64,000 nt of DNA, from assembly GCF_036347055.1 (NCBI RefSeq), contig NZ_CP108882.1, positions 7,490,001 to 7,554,000 of the forward strand, written 5' to 3'. The notes beneath the pieces were generated by a model. That model had not been told where the DNA came from and made no database searches. It saw nothing but the letters and a program-made list of their open reading frames with translations. The first letter of the stretch is position 1; each line of letters begins with the position of its first letter. This document shows positions 23,183 to 31,503 of this stretch, piece by piece. Source of the stretch: Streptomyces sp. NBC_00820 (GTDB lineage Bacteria; Actinomycetota; Actinomycetes; Streptomycetales; Streptomycetaceae). Both the position numbers and the translations under genes were made by a program.

Positions 23183-24330
23183 TGTCCCGTCACGCCGCTG
23201 CGGAGGCCGCCCATGAGGACCGAAGGCCGGTGACCGAGAGCGCTCAGGACGATGGGATGTCAGCCGCCGCGGCAGGCGAGGACGGTCCGTCTCCACCTCC
23301 GGACCCGACCTCGACCTCGGCCCTGGGGGCGACCTCGGCCCCGGCGTCCGTCCCCGCCCCGGTCCCGGCCTCGGGACCGCTCACGGCATGCCTCGCGGAC
23401 CTCATCCCCGCTGTCGCGCGGCGACGGGTCTGCTGGCACGGCGCCGGCTGCCTCGCGGTACTGCTCTGCGTGGGCTACCTGGCCCGGCGGCACTGGCCGG
23501 TGGTGCGGGCCGGGGTGGAGCGACTGGCCGTGGCCGATCAGGGGTGGTTGCTGGTCGGCGCGGTGGCGGCCGTCGGCACGTGGGCGGCCTCGGCGCTGGC
23601 CCAGCAGGGCGCGGTCACCCGGCGGTTGCCCACGGGGCGGCTGATCGCGGCGCAGTTCGCCGCCTCCGCCGCGAACCACCTGCTGCCGGCCGGCCTCGGC
23701 GCGGGCGCGCTGAACCTGCGGTTCCTGATGCGCTGCGGACTGTCCGCGAGCCGTGCGGCCGGCGCGCTCGCCGTCAAGGCCGGCGCCGCCGGGGCGGTCC
23801 GCCTGGCACTGATCGCGCTGCTCGCCCTGGCCTGCCCCGGCCTGCTGCGGGTGCCGCACTTCTCCCCGGCCGTGCTCGCCGCCGTACTGGCCGCCGTCGC
23901 TCTCCTCGCCGCACTCGTGGCCGTCCCGCTGCGGCCGCGCTGCCGCCGCGCGGTGACGGCCGTGCTGACCGACATCCGTGCCGTGCACGCCTGTCCGCTC
24001 CGCACGGCGGCCCTGTGGGGCGGCTCGCTGGCCTTCGCCACATTGCACTGCGCGGTGTTCGTCGCCGTCGCCAAGGCCGTCGAACTGCCCCTCCCCGTCG
24101 TACAGGTGGCCCTGCTGTACCTGGCCGCCAGCACGGCGGCCGCCCTGCTGCCCACTCCGGGCGGCCTGGGGTCCCTGGACGCCGCGCTCGCCTTCGCGCT
24201 GACCGCGTCCGGCGCCCCCGCCGCCACGGCCGCCTCCGCCGTGCTCGGCTACCGCCTGCTGACCGTTTGGCTGCCGCTGCCACCGGGCCTTGTGGTCCTG
24301 GCGGTGCTGGTGCGCCGCAAGGCGTTGTGA
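23182..24330 (+). CDS. Flippase-like integral membrane protein (lysylphosphatidylglycerol synthase TM-domain family)
   Basis: A 382-residue protein. About 70 residues of Ala/Pro/Ser-rich N-terminus precede about eight membrane segments (CLAVLLCVGYLARRHWPVV; QGWLLVGAVAAVGTWAASALAQ; ANHLLPAGLGAGALNLRFLMR). The pattern NHLLPAGLGAGALNLRFLMRCGLS and the late TPGGLGSLDAALAFAL (about 330-345) are typical of the UPF0104/LPG_synthase_TM family, which lacks the aminoacyl domain and may flip lipids or lipid-linked precursors. It is translationally coupled to the GT-C-like gene, so both likely act on a shared lipid-linked glycan. Confidence 0.8.
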   Translation: MSRHAAAEAAHEDRRPVTESAQDDGMSAAAAGEDGPSPPPDPTSTSALGATSAPASVPAPVPASGPLTACLADLIPAVARRRVCWHGAGCLAVLLCVGYLARRHWPVVRAGVERLAVADQGWLLVGAVAAVGTWAASALAQQGAVTRRLPTGRLIAAQFAASAANHLLPAGLGAGALNLRFLMRCGLSASRAAGALAVKAGAAGAVRLALIALLALACPGLLRVPHFSPAVLAAVLAAVALLAALVAVPLRPRCRRAVTAVLTDIRAVHACPLRTAALWGGSLAFATLHCAVFVAVAKAVELPLPVVQVALLYLAASTAAALLPTPGGLGSLDAALAFALTASGAPAATAASAVLGYRLLTVWLPLPPGLVVLAVLVRRKAL

Positions 24331-24438
24331 GAAAAAAGATCCGGGAAGGAACACCCTGCCACCGGGTTTTGGAGTTTCCGCGGTCCCCGCATCAGGTAGG
24401 AGTCGATTGCTGCCGTGCGACACAGGAGGATGAGTGGC

Positions 24439-25293
24439 ATGCCGGATAGGGACATCGCGGGTCTGCCGGCCGAGGAGTTCTTCGTGCCAGGGAGTTCGTC
24501 CTTCACCGAGTTCCTGGCGGCCCACCGGCCCGGGCTGCTGCCCACCACACCGCCGTTCCCGGACGGCGTTCGCGTCGCGCCGGACCGGTTTCCGCATGGC
24601 ACCACGGTGCTCGCCCTCACCTACCGGGACGGCGTCCTGATCGCCGGCGACCGCCGCGCCACCATGGGCAACCTCATCGCCCAGCGGGACCTGGAGAAGG
24701 TGCACCCCGCCGACGACCACACGGCCGTCGCCTTCGCCGGCACCGTCGGCCTCGCCCTCGACATGGTGAAGCTCTACCAGGTCGAACTGACCCACTTCGA
24801 GAAGGTCGAGGGCGCCCCCATGACCCTCAACGCCAAGGCGACCCGCCTGGCCGCCATGATCCGGCAGAACCTCGCCCAGGCCATGCAGGGCCTCGCCGTC
24901 GTCCCCCTCCTCGCGGGCTACGACACCGCCGCCACCGCCGGTGAAGGGGGCCGCATCTTCGGCTTCGACGCGGCCGGAGGCCTGTACGAGCAGCGGCACT
25001 TCCACGCCGAGGGGTCCGGCTCCCCGTACGCCAGGAGCGCGCTGAAGAAGCTGTTCACCCCGGGGATGTCCCGGCGCGAGGCCGCTCTGACCGCGCTGCA
25101 CGCGCTGTACGACGCCGCCGACGACGACTCGGCCACCGGTGGCCCGGACCTGCACCGCCGTATCTTCCCCCTCGTCCACGTCATCACCGAGGACGGGTTC
25201 GAACGGCTCCCGGAGGCGGAGACGGAGGAGTTGAGCCGCGAGATGGTCGCACAGCGCCAGAGCCGGCCGGACGGGCCCCACGCCACTCCCTGA
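24439..25293 (+). CDS. Proteasome beta subunit paralogue (orphan PrcB-like)
   Basis: A 284-residue N-terminal nucleophile hydrolase. A 54-residue propeptide (VPGSSSFTEFLAAHRPGLLP resembles that of PrcB) ends at HG-TT; the nucleophile would be Thr55. Asp71 (GDRRATMGN) and Lys87 (LEKVHPAD) fall at mature positions 17 and 33, so the catalytic set is complete. The C-terminus has YDAADDDSATGGPDL, as in Streptomyces PrcB. No prcA, pup, dop or ATPase gene is nearby. ATG 24439 lies nine bases after AGGAGG; ATG 24430 is too close to it. Expected partner: the housekeeping alpha ring, or an independent assembly. Confidence 0.88.
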   Translation: MPDRDIAGLPAEEFFVPGSSSFTEFLAAHRPGLLPTTPPFPDGVRVAPDRFPHGTTVLALTYRDGVLIAGDRRATMGNLIAQRDLEKVHPADDHTAVAFAGTVGLALDMVKLYQVELTHFEKVEGAPMTLNAKATRLAAMIRQNLAQAMQGLAVVPLLAGYDTAATAGEGGRIFGFDAAGGLYEQRHFHAEGSGSPYARSALKKLFTPGMSRREAALTALHALYDAADDDSATGGPDLHRRIFPLVHVITEDGFERLPEAETEELSREMVAQRQSRPDGPHATP

Positions 25294-25504
25294 CGGGTGA
25301 GCGGTGAGCGGTGATTGGCGAGCGGCGAACGGCAGTGCCGCGGCGCGGACCGCACGACGAGGATTTCGGCACCCCCCACCGGGTTCCCGCCCCTCGCGGC
25401 GCTCACGGTGGCTGCGAGCGATCGTCGCCGGGGACGGATTCATCCCGGTGTGCCGGCTCCGACGCGGGTTGCCTCGTGGAGGTCGGTGCCAGGCTCGGCG
25501 CCCG

Positions 25505-26221
25505 TCACCTCGTGGGCTCCAGTGCGCGTATCAGGTGTCCGGGCAGCCACCAGGCGCCCGCGCACAGCCACATGCCGAGCCAGCCGACGGCGAACAGCCA
25601 GCCGCCGAGCACGTCGGTGGACCAGTGCACACCGAGGAAGACCCGGGTCAGCCCCACCCCCGCGCCCCAGCAGGCCACCGCCAGGGCCACGCACAGCGGG
25701 AAGCGGCCGCGCGGGGCCCGCAGGAACAGCGCGATGATCACCAGGCCGGCTGCCAGGGCCGCCGTGGTGGTGTGCCCGGAGGGGAAGGACCAGCCGGAGG
25801 CCCGCGTCAGCCAGTCGTGCCGCGGCGGCCGTGCCCGGCCGACCAGCTCCATGACGCCGTACCGCACGGCCTGGCCGGTCGCGAGGACGACGACCGCGAG
25901 CAGTGCGGCGACCGCGCGCCGCCGCCGGCCCCGGACCGCGAGCAGCCCGGCCGTCGCGACCAGCGTGTACGGGATGACTCCGGTGCCCGTTGCGGTCAGC
26001 CCCCGGGCCACGGCCACCGCCACCGCCGGACGGTGACCCACGGACCAGGTGTGCGGGACGCGGTCGGCGAGGAACGGGGCGCCGTGCCGGCCGGACACGA
26101 CCATCGCCAGCACCGCGAACGCCGCCCACGCCCCGAGCGCGGCACTTCCCGCGAGCTCGGCGACGCCTTTTCGGTTCACCACAGCCACGCTGGGTTCGGT
26201 GCCTCCCGTGCGATCCTCCAC
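25505..26221 (-). CDS. PAP2-family phosphatase (membrane), second in operon
   Basis: A 238-residue membrane protein if started at GTG 26221 (EDRTGGTEPSVAVVNRKG), which has AGGGGCGAGG upstream. The PAP2 signature is visible as VGRARPPRHDW (about residue 135), SFPSGHTTTA (about 150-159) and RVFLGVHWSTDVLGG (about 195-209), the KxxxxxxRP/PSGH/SRxxxxxHxxxD pattern with V-G-R-A-R-P in place of the first part. It likely dephosphorylates a lipid phosphate at the outer face. The frame is open further to ATG 26551, which would overlap the upstream PAP2 stop (ATGA) and add about 110 repeat-rich residues; either start is possible. Confidence 0.8.
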   Translation of the reverse strand: MEDRTGGTEPSVAVVNRKGVAELAGSAALGAWAAFAVLAMVVSGRHGAPFLADRVPHTWSVGHRPAVAVAVARGLTATGTGVIPYTLVATAGLLAVRGRRRRAVAALLAVVVLATGQAVRYGVMELVGRARPPRHDWLTRASGWSFPSGHTTTAALAAGLVIIALFLRAPRGRFPLCVALAVACWGAGVGLTRVFLGVHWSTDVLGGWLFAVGWLGMWLCAGAWWLPGHLIRALEPTR

Positions 26222-26229
26222 CGCTACCT

Positions 26230-26547
26230 CGCCCCTTTCGCGATCCGTACGACCCGCGGTACAGCACCGCCTGTCCGTACTCCCCGCGGAACAGTCCCGG
26301 TCGCTCACGGGGCCCGCAGGGGAGCCCCGACCGTCCGCGGGGTGCGTGAAGCGGCCCCGACCGTCCGCGGGACCGGCGGCAGAGCACCGACCGTTCGCGG
26401 AGCCCCCAGGTGAGCCCCGACCGTCCGCGGGACCGGCGGCAGAGCACCGACCATCCGCGGGCCCCGTGGAGCGGCCCCCGCTGTCCGTGGGGCCGGCATC
26501 GGAGCGGCGCTCGTGGCCCGGGTGTCCGCCGGGGGTGCCGTCGCGGT
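26230..26547. repeat. Degenerate GACCGTCCGCGGG array with a 60-bp higher-order period
   Basis: The region between the two PAP2 genes (or the N-terminal extension of the second) holds about 11 imperfect copies of a unit like GACCGTCCGCGGGACC. A 39-bp stretch at 26354-26392 recurs exactly at 26414-26452, a 60-bp shift. In the leftward frame it encodes repeats such as PADGRGSPAG and NGRCSAAGPADGRG. Confidence 0.75.
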
Positions 26548-27150
26548 TCATGCCACCAGCAGGGGACGCAGCCTGGTCGCCGCCAGCCGTCCGGCCGGTC
26601 CGGAGGCCCAGCGGCGCAGCACGGTCATGGCGAGGAAGGCGACCAGGCCACCGACGAGGGCGCCCGCGATCACGTCGTGCGGGTAGTGGGCCCCGACCCA
26701 GACCCGGGAGGCCGCCATGGCCACGGCGAACCCGGAGGCGACCCGTCCCAGTCGGCGGGAGACGAAGAAGAGGGCCACCGCGGCCGCGATCGCGATCGCG
26801 GTGTGATTGCTGGGGAACGCGTAGTCGCCCGGCGCCGGGCACGCCTCCAGCGTGCGGAAGGGCAGGTTCCGGCAGGGCCGGTCCTCCCGCACGAGCAGCT
26901 TCAGCCCCGAGTCGGCGGCGAACGCCACCAGTACGGCCACCGGGACGGCCAGCGCCGTCATCGCCGCGGCGGCCGCGACCCCGCGGGCCCGCCACCAGCC
27001 CACCAGCATGAGCACCGCGAACACCGTCAGCCCGTACGCCGACCACGCCGCGACGACGCCGTCCAGCCAGCCGGGGGAGCGGCGGGCGAGATCCACCACA
27101 TCCCGGTACAGAGACCCGTCCACCGACGAGCCCGTGAGCGCGAGAATCAT
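26548..27150 (-). CDS. PAP2-family phosphatase (membrane), first PAP2 in operon
   Basis: A 200-residue polytopic protein. Motifs: KLLVREDRPCRNL (about residues 83-95), AFPSNHTAIAIA (about 110-121; PSGH replaced by PSNH as in many bacterial members) and SRVWVGAHYPHDVIAG (about 148-163). It should hydrolyse lipid phosphates such as undecaprenyl diphosphate or phosphatidate. Its ATG (27150) overlaps the DedA stop (TGATG), and its stop overlaps the start option 26551 of the next PAP2 gene, giving a coupled three-gene operon. Confidence 0.85.
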   Translation of the reverse strand: MILALTGSSVDGSLYRDVVDLARRSPGWLDGVVAAWSAYGLTVFAVLMLVGWWRARGVAAAAAMTALAVPVAVLVAFAADSGLKLLVREDRPCRNLPFRTLEACPAPGDYAFPSNHTAIAIAAAVALFFVSRRLGRVASGFAVAMAASRVWVGAHYPHDVIAGALVGGLVAFLAMTVLRRWASGPAGRLAATRLRPLLVA

Positions 27151-27809
27151 CAGCGGGCCTCCTTGGCGGCCTTGCGGGAGCGCAGCACCTCGGCGGCGAG
27201 CGGGATCAGCGAAACGACCACGATCAGCGCGATCACCGGCAGCAGGTATCGGTCGACGTTGGGGATCGACGAGCCCAGCGCGTACCCGCCGAGGGTGAGG
27301 CCGAGGGTCCACACGAGGCCGCCGGCCACCTGCCACAGAGTGAAGGTGCGCGCCGGTACGCCGAGAGCGCCCGCCATCGGGTTGAGCACCGTGCGCACCA
27401 CCGGCACGAAGCGGGCCAGCACGATCGCCTTGGCGTATCCGTACCGCTCCAGCAGTTCCTCGGCACGCTGCGCGCCCTCGTGCAGCCGGGCCGACCGGCT
27501 GCGGGCCAGCAGGGCGCCGCCCGCCTTGCGGCCGAGCAGATACCCGACCTGCGAACCCGTCAGGGCGCCGACGGCCGCCGCGGCGAGCAGTGGCCCTAGC
27601 GACAGGTGCACACCCCGGTCGGACGCGCCCGCGCACAGCAGGCCCGCCGTGAACAGCAGGGAGTCGCCGGGCAGGAAGAAGCCGATCAGCAGGCCCGTCT
27701 CGGCGAACAGCACCACACCGACACCCAGCACGCCGAAGGCGGCGAGCAGGGAGTGGGCGTCGAGCACGTTGACCGCGAGCTGCGACGCCAGGTCTGAGGG
27801 AGTGGCCAT
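27150..27809 (-). CDS. DedA family membrane protein
   Basis: A 219-residue protein with the DedA/SNARE-associated layout: FAETGLLIGFFLPGDSLLFTAG (parts: ETGLLIGFFLPGDS, about residues 36-49), GSQVGYLLGRKAG (about 84-96), ARFVPVVRTVLNPMAGAL (about 132-149). This family includes undecaprenyl-phosphate flippases (UptA-like). Combined with two PAP2 phosphatases it suggests lipid-carrier recycling. It heads the operon; two inverted repeats with CTAC/GTAG arms lie 65-100 bp upstream. Confidence 0.86.
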   Translation of the reverse strand: MATPSDLASQLAVNVLDAHSLLAAFGVLGVGVVLFAETGLLIGFFLPGDSLLFTAGLLCAGASDRGVHLSLGPLLAAAAVGALTGSQVGYLLGRKAGGALLARSRSARLHEGAQRAEELLERYGYAKAIVLARFVPVVRTVLNPMAGALGVPARTFTLWQVAGGLVWTLGLTLGGYALGSSIPNVDRYLLPVIALIVVVSLIPLAAEVLRSRKAAKEAR

Positions 27810-27873
27810 CGCCGCACGCCCTTTCCGTTGGTTGCGTGGGTTCCGCCGGTTCGGCCGACCGGAATCCGCACGA

Positions 27874-27909
27874 CTACACATGTGTAGACCGTCTACTGAA
27901 CTGTAGACG
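27874..27909. promoter_or_regulatory. Two tandem palindromes upstream of the DedA-PAP2-PAP2 operon (BlaI-like)
   Basis: CTACACATGTGTAG (27874-27887) is a perfect 14-bp palindrome; CGTCTAC-TGAACT-GTAGACG (27890-27909) has 7-bp arms. Both share the CTAC/GTAG halves of the sites near the BlaI gene at 21.3 kb, but with different spacing. They sit 65-100 bp before the dedA start. Confidence 0.5.
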
Positions 27910-28074
27910 ATCGGAGGGCCGTGATCGTTCCCGGGCTTCGCCCCGTCATTGCCACTCCATGGACGAACGACCATGCGCGTCCGGTCGTGACGGTCCGAGC
28001 AGGGGCCGTCCGGGTGCTCCTCGCCCGGCGGTCGCCTTTCCCCGCCCACGAGGAAGGCCTGTCGCGGCCCTTTA

Positions 28075-28091
28075 CTGCACATGACTTGCAG
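28075..28091. promoter_or_regulatory. Candidate Nur (nickel-responsive Fur family) box
   Basis: CTGCAC-ATGAC-TTGCAG fits the Streptomyces Nur consensus tTGCaa-N5-ttGCAA at 9 of 12 defined positions and lies 65 bp upstream of a nickel transporter gene. Confidence 0.5.
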
Positions 28092-28155
28092 GTGCGAGAT
28101 GATGGCGAAAGGTTGTGAAGCGCAGTCGTACCCGTGTCACCCGAAGGAAAGCCCC

Positions 28156-29526
28156 ATGACGGCCGCCCCTGGTTCCGCTCCACCCCTCCCCGCACAGGCC
28201 GGCGCAAGGCGCTCGGCCTGGCAGCGCGTGCGAGGCTCGATGACGCGGCAGGAGTGGACCAGGGTCGGCTCGATGGCCGCGTTCGTGCTCGCGCTGCACG
28301 TCGTCGGCTGGGGCACGCTGGTCGGCGTCGTCGCCCCCGAGCGCTTCGACGTCGGCGCTCAGTCCTTCGGCATCGGCATCGGCGTGACCGCGTACACCCT
28401 GGGCATGCGGCACGCCTTCGACGCCGACCACATCGCCGCGATCGACAACACCACCCGCAAGCTGATGGGCGAGGGGCAGCGCCCGCTGTCGGTCGGCTTC
28501 TGGTTCTCCCTCGGCCACTCCAGCATCGTCTTCGGCCTCGCCCTGCTGCTCTCCCTCGGCATGAAGACCCTGTCCGGACCGGTCCGCGACGACAACTCGC
28601 ACCTGCACCAGGTCACTGGCCTGATCGGTACGACGGTCTCCGGCGCCTTCCTCTACCTCATCGCCGGCATCAACCTCGTCGTCCTGGCCGGCATCTGGAA
28701 GGTGTTCCGTGAGATGCGCACCGTCCGGTACGACGAGGCCGCCCTGGAGCGGCGACTGAACGACCGCGGCTTCATGAACCGCCTGCTGGCCCGGGTCACC
28801 GGGTCGATCACCAAGCCGTGGCAGATGTACCCGCTCGGCCTCCTCTTCGGCCTCGGCTTCGACACGGCCACGGAGATCGCGCTGCTGGTCCTCGCCGGCT
28901 CGGGCGCCGCGTCCGGGCTGCCCTGGTACGCCATCATGTGCCTGCCCGTGCTGTTCGCGGCCGGCATGTCCCTGTTGGACACCATCGACGGCTCGTTCAT
29001 GAACTTCGCCTACGGCTGGGCCTTCTCCCAGCCGGTCCGCAAGGTCTACTACAACCTCACCGTCACCGGCCTCTCCGTCGCCGTCGCCCTTGTCATCGGC
29101 ACCGTCGAACTCCTCGGCCTGCTCGCCGACAAGCTCGCCCTGCACGGCAGCTTCTGGGACTGGGTGGGCGGCCTCGACCTCAACACCGTCGGCTTCGTGG
29201 TCGTCGGCCTCTTCTTCGCCACCTGGCTCCTCGCCCTGCTGGTGTGGAAGGCCGGCCGCATCGAGGAGAAGTGGACGGTCGGCCTCGCCCGTGCCGAGCG
29301 GCCCGCCGACCAGGCCCTGTCCGGATTCCTGATCAGCGGGATCTGCGTCGGACCCGAAGAGAACGCCGGGTCGGCCATCGGCCAACCCGGCTTCCCCGCC
29401 CGCCTGTCCGGGGCCCCTCGGTCGCCCCGCTCACGTGCCCCTCAGTCGCCGAGGTGGTCGATCTGCCGCAGCTTGTTCGTCGCGTCCAGAGCGGCCACCT
29501 TGTACGACTCCGCCAGCGTCGGGTAG
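28156..29526 (+). CDS. NiCoT-family nickel/cobalt transporter (HoxN/NixA type) with a run-on C-terminus
   Basis: A 456-residue frame; ATG 28156 follows GAAGGAAA. The signature [17 protein letters not shown] (about residues 91-107, HX4DH) and [13 protein letters not shown] (about 115-127), [12 protein letters not shown] (about 234-245) define the family, with about eight membrane helices. After [17 protein letters not shown] (about 377-393) the last 60 or so codons resemble no family tail and continue over the 3' end of the convergent transhydrogenase gene by 85 bp; the natural stop appears lost or the tail is junk. A candidate Nur box precedes it. It should import Ni2+ for urease, hydrogenase or Ni-superoxide dismutase. 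Confidence 0.88.
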   Translation: MTAAPGSAPPLPAQAGARRSAWQRVRGSMTRQEWTRVGSMAAFVLALHVVGWGTLVGVVAPERFDVGAQSFGIGIGVTAYTLGMRHAFDADHIAAIDNTTRKLMGEGQRPLSVGFWFSLGHSSIVFGLALLLSLGMKTLSGPVRDDNSHLHQVTGLIGTTVSGAFLYLIAGINLVVLAGIWKVFREMRTVRYDEAALERRLNDRGFMNRLLARVTGSITKPWQMYPLGLLFGLGFDTATEIALLVLAGSGAASGLPWYAIMCLPVLFAAGMSLLDTIDGSFMNFAYGWAFSQPVRKVYYNLTVTGLSVAVALVIGTVELLGLLADKLALHGSFWDWVGGLDLNTVGFVVVGLFFATWLLALLVWKAGRIEEKWTVGLARAERPADQALSGFLISGICVGPEENAGSAIGQPGFPARLSGAPRSPRSRAPQSPRWSICRSLFVASRAATLYDSASVG

Positions 29527-30848
29527 TTGAACACCGCGTCGACCAGGTAGTCCACCGTGCCCCCGCAGCCCATCACGGACTGCCCGATGTGGATCAGCTC
29601 CGTGGCGCCCGTGCCGAAGCAGTGCACGCCGAGCAGGGTGCGGTCCACCGGGGAGACGAGCAGCTTCAGCATGCCGTGGGAGTCGCCGATGATCTGCCCC
29701 CGGGCCAGCTCCCGGTAGCGGGCGATGCCCACCTCGAACGGCACGCGGTCCTCGGTGAGCTGGTCCTCGGTCCGGCCGACGAAGCTGATCTCGGGAATGG
29801 TGTAGATCCCGATCGGCTGGAGGTTGTGCATCCGCCCGACCGGCTCGCCGCAGGCGTGGTAGGCGGCCGCTCGGCCCTGCTCCATGGACGTGGCCGCGAG
29901 CGCGGGGAAACCTATGACGTCGCCGACGGCGTAGATGTGCTCCACCTCGGTGCGGTAGTGCTCGTCGACCTTGATCCGGCCGCGCGGGTCGGCCGCCAGC
30001 CCGGCCTTGCCGAGGTCGAGGTCGTCCGTGAGGCCCTGCCGGCCCGCCGAGTACATCACCGTGTCCGCCGGGATCTTCTTGCCGCTCTCCAGCAGGGTGA
30101 GCGTCCCCCGGGCGTGCCGCTCCACCGCCGCCACGGTCTCCCCGAAGCGGAAGGTGACCGCCAGGTCCCGCAGGTGGTACTTGAGCGACTCCACGACCTC
30201 GACGTCGCACATGTCCAGCATCGCGGGCCGCTTCTCGACGACCGTCACCTTGCTGCCGAGCGCGGCGAACATGCTGGCGTACTCCATGCCGATCACACCC
30301 GCGCCGACGATCACCATGGAGCGCGGCACCCGCTCCAGCGAGAGCACGTTGTCGGAGTCCATGACGGTCCGCCCGTCGAACGCGACCGTGTCCGGGCGGG
30401 CCGGCCGGGTGCCGGTGGCGATGACGATGTGCTCGGCGCTCAGCAGCCGCTCCTGGCCGTTGGCCCCATCGCGCAGGATGACCGTGTGCGGGTCGGTGAA
30501 CCGGCCCGTGCCGGAGTACAGGGCCACCTGGTTGCGGGCGAGCTGACTGCGGACGACGTCCACCTCACGGCCGACCACGTGCCGGGTGCGCGCGGTCAGG
30601 TCGGCGACGGTGATGTCCTCCTTCAGGCGGTAGCTCTGTCCGTACAGGTCGCGCTGGGTCAGGCCGGTCAGGTACAGCACGGCCTCGCGCAGGGTTTTGG
30701 ACGGGACGGTCCCTGTGTGCAGGGAGACGCCCCCGAGCATGTCGGGGCGGTCGACGACGGCGACCCGGCGGCCGAGCTTGGCCGCGGCGATGGCGGCCTT
30801 CTGCCCGCCGGGTCCGGATCCGATGACGAGCATGTCGAAGTCGGGCAC
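29442..30848 (-). CDS. sthA: Si-specific (soluble) NAD(P)+ transhydrogenase
   Basis: A 468-residue flavoprotein of the pyridine nucleotide-disulfide reductase fold. FAD-binding [17 protein letters not shown] (about residues 8-24), NAD(P)-binding [20 protein letters not shown] (about 178-197), and the dimer domain ending with LNATNK-like [10 protein letters not shown] are present. Instead of the redox CxxxxC the sequence [20 protein letters not shown] (about 40-59) has no cysteine pair, which is diagnostic of SthA. It transfers hydride between NADPH and NAD+. GTG 30848 is the start. Its 3' end overlaps the convergent nickel-transporter frame. Confidence 0.9.
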   Translation of the reverse strand: MPDFDMLVIGSGPGGQKAAIAAAKLGRRVAVVDRPDMLGGVSLHTGTVPSKTLREAVLYLTGLTQRDLYGQSYRLKEDITVADLTARTRHVVGREVDVVRSQLARNQVALYSGTGRFTDPHTVILRDGANGQERLLSAEHIVIATGTRPARPDTVAFDGRTVMDSDNVLSLERVPRSMVIVGAGVIGMEYASMFAALGSKVTVVEKRPAMLDMCDVEVVESLKYHLRDLAVTFRFGETVAAVERHARGTLTLLESGKKIPADTVMYSAGRQGLTDDLDLGKAGLAADPRGRIKVDEHYRTEVEHIYAVGDVIGFPALAATSMEQGRAAAYHACGEPVGRMHNLQPIGIYTIPEISFVGRTEDQLTEDRVPFEVGIARYRELARGQIIGDSHGMLKLLVSPVDRTLLGVHCFGTGATELIHIGQSVMGCGGTVDYLVDAVFNYPTLAESYKVAALDATNKLRQIDHLGD

Positions 30849-30911
30849 GCTCGGGAGTCTGGCAGCCCCCGGGCACCGTACGGAAGGCCCCTGCGCCGGG
30901 GAGACCGGCCG

Positions 30912-30942
30912 GCGTCCGGCGCGCGGGGCGGACGCCGGACGC
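30912..30942 (-). terminator. Hairpin terminator downstream of the 68-aa gene
   Basis: GCGTCCGGCG (30912-30921) pairs perfectly with CGCCGGACGC (30933-30942) over an 11-nt loop, 60 bp after the stop of the leftward 68-aa gene and before the transhydrogenase start. Confidence 0.5.
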
Positions 30943-31000
30943 GCACGGAACCGTCGGCGCGCCCGGCCGGACCCCCGTTGACCCGCGATCCCCGGACGCT

Positions 31001-31207
31001 CTACGGCAGCAGCTTCTCGATGGCCGCCGCCCCCTCCGTCTCCATCTTGCGACGCGCCCAGTCGAGGTTCTTCGGAGTGACGTCCCTGCCCGTCGCCATC
31101 ACCATGTCCTCCGGTGTGACGTCCCTCGAGGGAGCGGTGTGGAGCAGAGCGTCCGGGGTGCAGTAGTCGTCGGGCGACATGGACTCTTCGGGTGTTGACC
31201 TCGACAT
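31001..31207 (-). CDS. Small conserved hypothetical protein (68 aa)
   Basis: It starts at ATG 31207 behind a strong AGGAGGAGG ribosome site. The sequence is acidic at first ([15 protein letters not shown]), contains a short repeat [18 protein letters not shown], and ends [21 protein letters not shown]. Codon bias is good. Function unknown; the last 25 residues look like the best conserved part of a small Streptomyces family. Confidence 0.65.
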   Translation of the reverse strand: MSRSTPEESMSPDDYCTPDALLHTAPSRDVTPEDMVMATGRDVTPKNLDWARRKMETEGAAAIEKLLP

Positions 31208-31503
31208 GATGCCTCCTCCTCGGTCCGGATGACCGCATCCGTGCCGGTGCCCCCGAACGGGGCACACTCTTACCATCGTCCGCCTCGGCGCACCCTGCAT
31301 CCGGAAGGCGCCGGCAGCGTCGGAAGACGCCGCGGGGTGCCGCGGGACGCCGGGGCGCGCCCGGACGAGGCGGGTGAGAAGCGTCTGCCCAAGGCGGGCG
31401 AGAACACTCGCCTTCAAGTCGAGGGGGAACACTCGCCCCCAAGCCCGTGGCGGCCCGCCCTAAGCTGGTAGCACCCCGCACACCGCAACGGGAGGCCGCA
31501 GCG

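Noticed and set aside
25294..25504. Possible small gene after the proteasome subunit
   Set aside because: Only short repeats such as GTGAGCGGTGAGCGGTG are seen; no start with ribosome site and codon bias.
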